A stretch of 13,453 bases of DNA from Promethearchaeota archaeon (GTDB lineage: Archaea > Asgardarchaeota > Lokiarchaeia > Sigynarchaeales > SOKP01), in contig DAOUUT010000077.1 of the NCBI GenBank assembly GCA_030668025.1, positions 1 through 13,453 on the forward strand, given 5' to 3'. Below, in pieces: positions 11,640-13,453 of the stretch. A model generated the notes under the pieces. The model saw only the letters and a program-made list of their open reading frames with translations. It was not told the DNA's origin and ran no database searches. Every line of letters starts with the position of its first letter. Within the stretch, counting starts at the first letter, position 1. Made by a program: the position numbers and the translations under genes.

Positions 11640-12260
11640 TTACGGAGATTTAAGACTTCTTTCCATACATCTTTTTAAATCATTCATTTGAAGGGAGATT
11701 GAAACGTCTCCTCTAGTTTTCTCTATTATACTTCTCGCTACATCTGTTTTGTGCCTTAAATCTTGAGTTAACCCTGAGGGGTAATCAAGCGAAAATAATT
11801 GCGTGTAGATATCATCCATACTTTCTAAAATATAGTTTAGATCGTCTATAATAGAATTTCTAATATTATCTAACGCGTATCTTCGCAATTCTCCGATTAC
11901 ATCAGCAAGTCCTAAAGCATAATTTAAAGGGGTAATGTTTAATTCACTAGGCAATGGAAGAGCTTCTTTTGAAATAATCGAATAAAAAGCAACTGCTTCT
12001 GCGTATTCTTGTTCTGCTGTTTTTAAATACTTGACTAAAACGCCTGGATTATTTTTTACTAATAATAATAATTCTTTATGGTTTTGTTTTATATTTGAAA
12101 CTTTGTCGCGATATTGGTTAAATTCTTTTCGATGTAAGTGCTTTATTGCAATACTACATTCCCGAATTAACCTTCTGGAAATTTTAAGTATTTCTTCTCT
12201 ATCTTGATCTAACTTATCCAATGTATCAGTTAATTCTGAGAAAATATTTTTAAGCCTCAT
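11640..12260 (-). CDS. Translin-family RNA/DNA-binding protein
   Basis: A 206-aa, all-helical member of the translin/TRAX family; archaeal members form octamer-like shells and some are RNases. Residues ~1-100 are long helices with basic patches (KISRRLIRECSIAIKHLHRK). The diagnostic C-terminal half has YALGLADVIGELRRYALD (114-131), YTQLFSLDYPSGLT (152-165) and LRHKTDVARSIIEKTRGDV (168-186), all conserved in translins. Acidic residues at the TRAX active-site helices (for example E124) are present, but whether it cleaves RNA cannot be told here. Length is close to eukaryotic translin (~228 aa). It is first in a minus-strand group with ribL and ribK and divergent from thrS, with 93 bases between the starts. 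ATG 12260 has no clear Shine-Dalgarno. Confidence 0.92.
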   Translation of the reverse strand: MRLKNIFSELTDTLDKLDQDREEILKISRRLIRECSIAIKHLHRKEFNQYRDKVSNIKQNHKELLLLVKNNPGVLVKYLKTAEQEYAEAVAFYSIISKEALPLPSELNITPLNYALGLADVIGELRRYALDNIRNSIIDDLNYILESMDDIYTQLFSLDYPSGLTQDLRHKTDVARSIIEKTRGDVSISLQMNDLKRCMERSLKSP

Positions 12261-12353
12261 TCTTATAAATAAATATTTTAGTAATAATTAATTTCAATTT
12301 TAAATTGTTAATGATTAAAAGGAAGAAAAATATTTAGGATTTTTGATATAATC
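12261..12353. promoter_or_regulatory. Divergent promoter region translin/thrS
   Basis: A 93-base AT-rich gap. TTTAAATT at 12299-12306 could serve thrS with a leader of ~25 bases; AGGA at 12336-12339 is 14 bases before ATG 12354, further than usual. No clear TATA box for translin is seen. No ORF or RNA gene fits here. Confidence 0.35.
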
Positions 12354-13453
12354 ATGAAAATTTTATTAATCCATAGTGACGGAATTGAAGTTACAAAGAA
12401 TAAAGTAGCCACAAGCAATCCACAAGACTTTCCCGAAGATGTAATTAAAATGGAGGGCTTAATTTTAGTGGCTTATGTATCTGTAGAAGATCAAGACACA
12501 TACGATACGGATTTGATTTCCAAACAAGGTGCTCAAGTGATAGAAGACGCAATAATTCAAATAACGAATTTTCCCGAAAAAATTAGGCGTAAAAACGAAG
12601 AGATAAGAGAATATAATAAAAAGATTGAAAGTGGACAAGCTAAAGGGAAACCAAGAAAAATTCTTGAGTTAATAAAGGAAAGAGGCACATATAGGGTTGA
12701 TCAAGTATTGGTTTACCCTTGGGCGCATTTAAGCAAATTTCTTAGTAATGAATCAAACGCTATGGATGTTTGTCCTAAAATAGCTGAATTTTTAAAAATT
12801 AAAGGTATAGAAGCTAAATTTTCTCCATTCGGTTGGTACAAATCTTTTAAATTAAACTGTATTGGTCACGAGGTAGCTGAGATGTACCGAGATGTAAAGC
12901 TATACATTCAGCCCGAAGAACACATAGAGAGTGCCGTCTTTAAAGTGGTTACACCCCAAGGAACTGAATTAGATTTAGAATTTGATGAAGATAAAAATGT
13001 ATTGCCCTTAAAAGAGATTAAAGACGAAGATTTTCAGCTTTTCTTAGAATCTGAATTAGGAACAAAAAGAATAGATGAAGGAATCGAACCAGCTCATATC
13101 AAAGTAATGAAAGAATTTGAGCTTGTAGATTTCGATCCAAATACAGATGCGGGGAATCTCCGTTGGTACAGTAAAGGAGTGATCATGAAAAACTTGATCA
13201 AAAGTTTTGTGGAAGATAGGATAATTGATTATGGTGCTATTCTTATTGATACCCCTCTTATGTATACGACCAAAAACAAAAAGTTAACCGCACAAACTGC
13301 ACGTTTTCCAGCGAGGAGTTATTGGGTTGAATCGGGGAATGATAGGTATATATTAAGATATGCATCTGATTTCTTACTTTTTGATTTAATAAGCTCTATG
13401 AATTTAAAACCTCACTATTTCCCATTAAGAGTATATGAATGGGAACAGTATTC
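12354..13453 (+). CDS. thrS: Threonyl-tRNA synthetase, archaeal type (3' end outside window)
   Basis: Charges tRNA-Thr with threonine (EC 6.1.1.3). 366 complete codons are visible and stay open to the window edge; archaeal ThrRS is usually a little over 600 aa, so about 60% is present. Residues 1-~145 are the archaea-specific editing domain, related to D-aminoacyl-tRNA deacylase, which removes mischarged serine: the start MKILLIHSDGIEV, VYPWAHLS in the middle, and FGWYKSFKLNCIGHEVAE at its end. The class II catalytic region follows: DAGNLRWYSKGVIMKNLI, IDTPLMYT (motif 1 region), and ARFPARSYWV, then RYASDFLLFDLI and FPLRVYEWEQ leading toward motif 2. Editing and catalytic domains are in one polypeptide, unlike crenarchaea that split them. 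ATG 12354 begins exactly at the editing domain. Confidence 0.95.
   Translation, partial: MKILLIHSDGIEVTKNKVATSNPQDFPEDVIKMEGLILVAYVSVEDQDTYDTDLISKQGAQVIEDAIIQITNFPEKIRRKNEEIREYNKKIESGQAKGKPRKILELIKERGTYRVDQVLVYPWAHLSKFLSNESNAMDVCPKIAEFLKIKGIEAKFSPFGWYKSFKLNCIGHEVAEMYRDVKLYIQPEEHIESAVFKVVTPQGTELDLEFDEDKNVLPLKEIKDEDFQLFLESELGTKRIDEGIEPAHIKVMKEFELVDFDPNTDAGNLRWYSKGVIMKNLIKSFVEDRIIDYGAILIDTPLMYTTKNKKLTAQTARFPARSYWVESGNDRYILRYASDFLLFDLISSMNLKPHYFPLRVYEWEQY

Overview
The window looks like chromosomal DNA of an AT-rich archaeon, most likely an Asgard archaeon of the Lokiarchaeia type. Archaeal markers seen directly are a threonyl-tRNA synthetase with the archaeal N-terminal editing domain, a translin-family protein, the archaeal flavin pair RibL (FAD synthase) and RibK (CTP-dependent riboflavin kinase with an N-terminal winged helix), and an archaetidylinositol-phosphate-synthase-like CDP-alcohol transferase. 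The Asgard assignment is an inference from a longin-like N-terminal domain (4552-5301) and from glycosylation-rich exported proteins with a C-terminal membrane anchor.

Layout. 1-783: two tandem XRE-type helix-turn-helix regulators, the second apparently starting at CTG behind a strong Shine-Dalgarno sequence. 798-4335 (minus): a galactokinase-like GHMP kinase, an overlapping sugar-1-phosphate nucleotidyltransferase (again an apparent CTG start) and a large exported all-alpha protein; together they resemble a sugar activation and surface-glycan cassette. 4552-5301 (plus): a longin-like/winged-helix protein. 5298-5505 (minus): a frameshifted remnant of a second-type GHMP kinase, 87% identical at DNA level by hand alignment to the 3' end of the intact kinase at 8218-9174. 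5658-7088 (minus): a surface beta-propeller with two nearly identical Ig-like repeats. 7346-7873 (plus): a single-PAS protein. 7870-8061 (minus): a small AbrB-like protein. 8218-9174 (minus): the intact second GHMP kinase. 9265-9570 (minus): a small unknown protein. 9770-10393 (plus): a membrane lipid headgroup transferase. 10437-12260 (minus): a translin-ribL-ribK operon. 12354-end (plus): thrS, cut by the window edge.

How the parts fit. Two GHMP kinases, a nucleotidyltransferase, a lipid headgroup transferase and two exported, sequon-rich proteins suggest investment in cell-envelope glycans and lipids. RibL and RibK together convert riboflavin to FMN and FAD. ThrRS, translin and the flavin enzymes are housekeeping genes and suggest a chromosomal core region rather than a mobile island. 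I saw no tRNA, rRNA, CRISPR array or insertion sequence.

Most worth checking: the kinase remnant; the missing in-frame start of ribL behind an A8 run; two independent apparent CTG starts; a bipartite TTATAAGG motif upstream of two neighbouring minus-strand genes; and the longin/winged-helix protein.
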